Assembly: GCA_021737205.1 (NCBI GenBank)
Contig: JAIPEK010000141.1
Location: 1 to 6,291, forward strand
Origin: Desulfarculaceae bacterium
GTDB lineage: Bacteria > Desulfobacterota > Desulfobacteria > Desulfobacterales > Desulfobacteraceae
Direction of reading: 5' to 3'
DNA: 6,291 bases
Shown here: one piece after another, positions 5,847-6,291 of the stretch
How the letters are laid out: each line of letters begins with the position of its first letter
Numbering within the stretch: position 1 is the stretch's first letter
Made by a program: the position numbers and the translations under genes
Notes under the pieces: model-generated
The model's database searches: none
Told to the model about the DNA's origin: nothing
What the model saw: only the letters and a program-made list of their open reading frames with translations

Positions 5847-6291
5847 TCAGATGACCTTTGCCTTGTTTTTCAACACATCGATGATTTTATCCACCGTGCC
5901 TTCCATGTCCCCGATAATGTGCTCCGGATTCCGGTTCTCGGTGTACGGTGTCAGTTTGACGACTTTCATGGAAGCAGAGGCTTCCCGGATATCAAAATCA
6001 TTTGCTGTTTTTTCTTTGATCTCTTTCTTTTTGGATTTGATAATATCCGGCATGGTCGGGTATCTCGGTTTGTTCAGCCCTTTCCCGGCACCGAGGACAC
6101 AAGGGAGCCGGACGTCATAGGCAAGCCTTGCTCCTTTGTCTCCTTCCGTTATCACACGGGCGCCGGTTTCGGAAATCCGGGCTTCAACGATATTGGTCAT
6201 GACCGGATACCCGTACAATGCACCGAGCCGGAACATGGTCTGCATCCCGTTGCTGTCGATGGCCTCCCGGCCCGTGAATATCAGATCGGCA
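5847..6291 (-). CDS. etfB: Electron transfer flavoprotein, beta subunit, C-terminal part (runs off right edge)
   Basis: The frame is open to the right edge and the gene start lies outside the window. I read 147 codons ending at TGA (5849-5847), a bit over half of a usual 250-260-residue subunit. It begins ADLIFTGREAIDSNG, matching the ETF-beta segment around the signature GKQAIDDD. Then LPCVLGAGKGLNKPRYPTMP (a version of the family's LNEPRY block) leads into a Lys-rich helix, DIIKSKKKEIKEK. The C-terminal arm (about the last 50 residues) is the part that wraps around the alpha subunit in known structures. The ATG at 6245 is an internal Met, not the start. After GREAID the residues are SNGMQTMFRL. 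This aligns without gaps to the NQTG-type loop of non-bifurcating ETFs and lacks the TAQVGP motif associated with the bifurcating FAD. It is followed at once by etfA. Confidence 0.95.
   Translation of the reverse strand, partial: ADLIFTGREAIDSNGMQTMFRLGALYGYPVMTNIVEARISETGARVITEGDKGARLAYDVRLPCVLGAGKGLNKPRYPTMPDIIKSKKKEIKEKTANDFDIREASASMKVVKLTPYTENRNPEHIIGDMEGTVDKIIDVLKNKAKVI

Overview
The window looks like ordinary chromosome from a Gram-negative bacterium, most likely a member of the former Deltaproteobacteria (Desulfobacterota), possibly a Desulfobacterales-type anaerobe. This placement is inferred. It rests on an elongation factor G of the spirochaete/planctomycete/deltaproteobacterial type that resembles mitochondrial EF-G1, on a small conserved-looking P-loop protein beside it, and on an etfB-etfA pair typical of bacteria that oxidise acyl-CoAs. 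No rRNA, tRNA, CRISPR array, insertion sequence or phage gene was seen.

Layout. Positions 1-907 (minus strand) hold the first 302 codons of isoleucyl-tRNA synthetase (ileS), which runs off the left edge. Upstream on the same strand is rsmG (about 981-1676), the 16S rRNA m7G methyltransferase, so rsmG-ileS is probably one transcription unit. An AT-rich divergent region (about 1677-1850) carries a near-consensus extended -10 sigma70 promoter reading rightward. It drives a complete EF-G gene (1851-3938). A 46-base gap separates that from a 230-residue protein of unknown function with Walker A, Walker B and RecA/DnaB-like downstream motifs (3985-4677).

The 210-base convergent intergenic region (4678-4887) holds two structures. 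One is a long imperfect palindrome built from 9-base CATGAAG units. The other is an 18-bp perfect stem with a T tract on the minus strand, which is the terminator of the etf operon. Entering from the right edge on the minus strand are the C-terminal half of etfB (5847-6291) and the complete etfA (4888-5844), separated by 2 bases. Together they encode the electron-transferring flavoprotein that takes electrons from acyl-CoA dehydrogenases.

The left two thirds is thus a translation block (tRNA charging, rRNA modification, ribosomal translocation, plus an unknown ATPase-like protein), and the right third is energy metabolism. I see no convincing new multi-gene system. The points most worth a second look are the mitochondrial-type EF-G, the uncharacterised P-loop protein beside it, the CATGAAG palindrome, and the unusual nucleotide-site loop in the ETF beta subunit.
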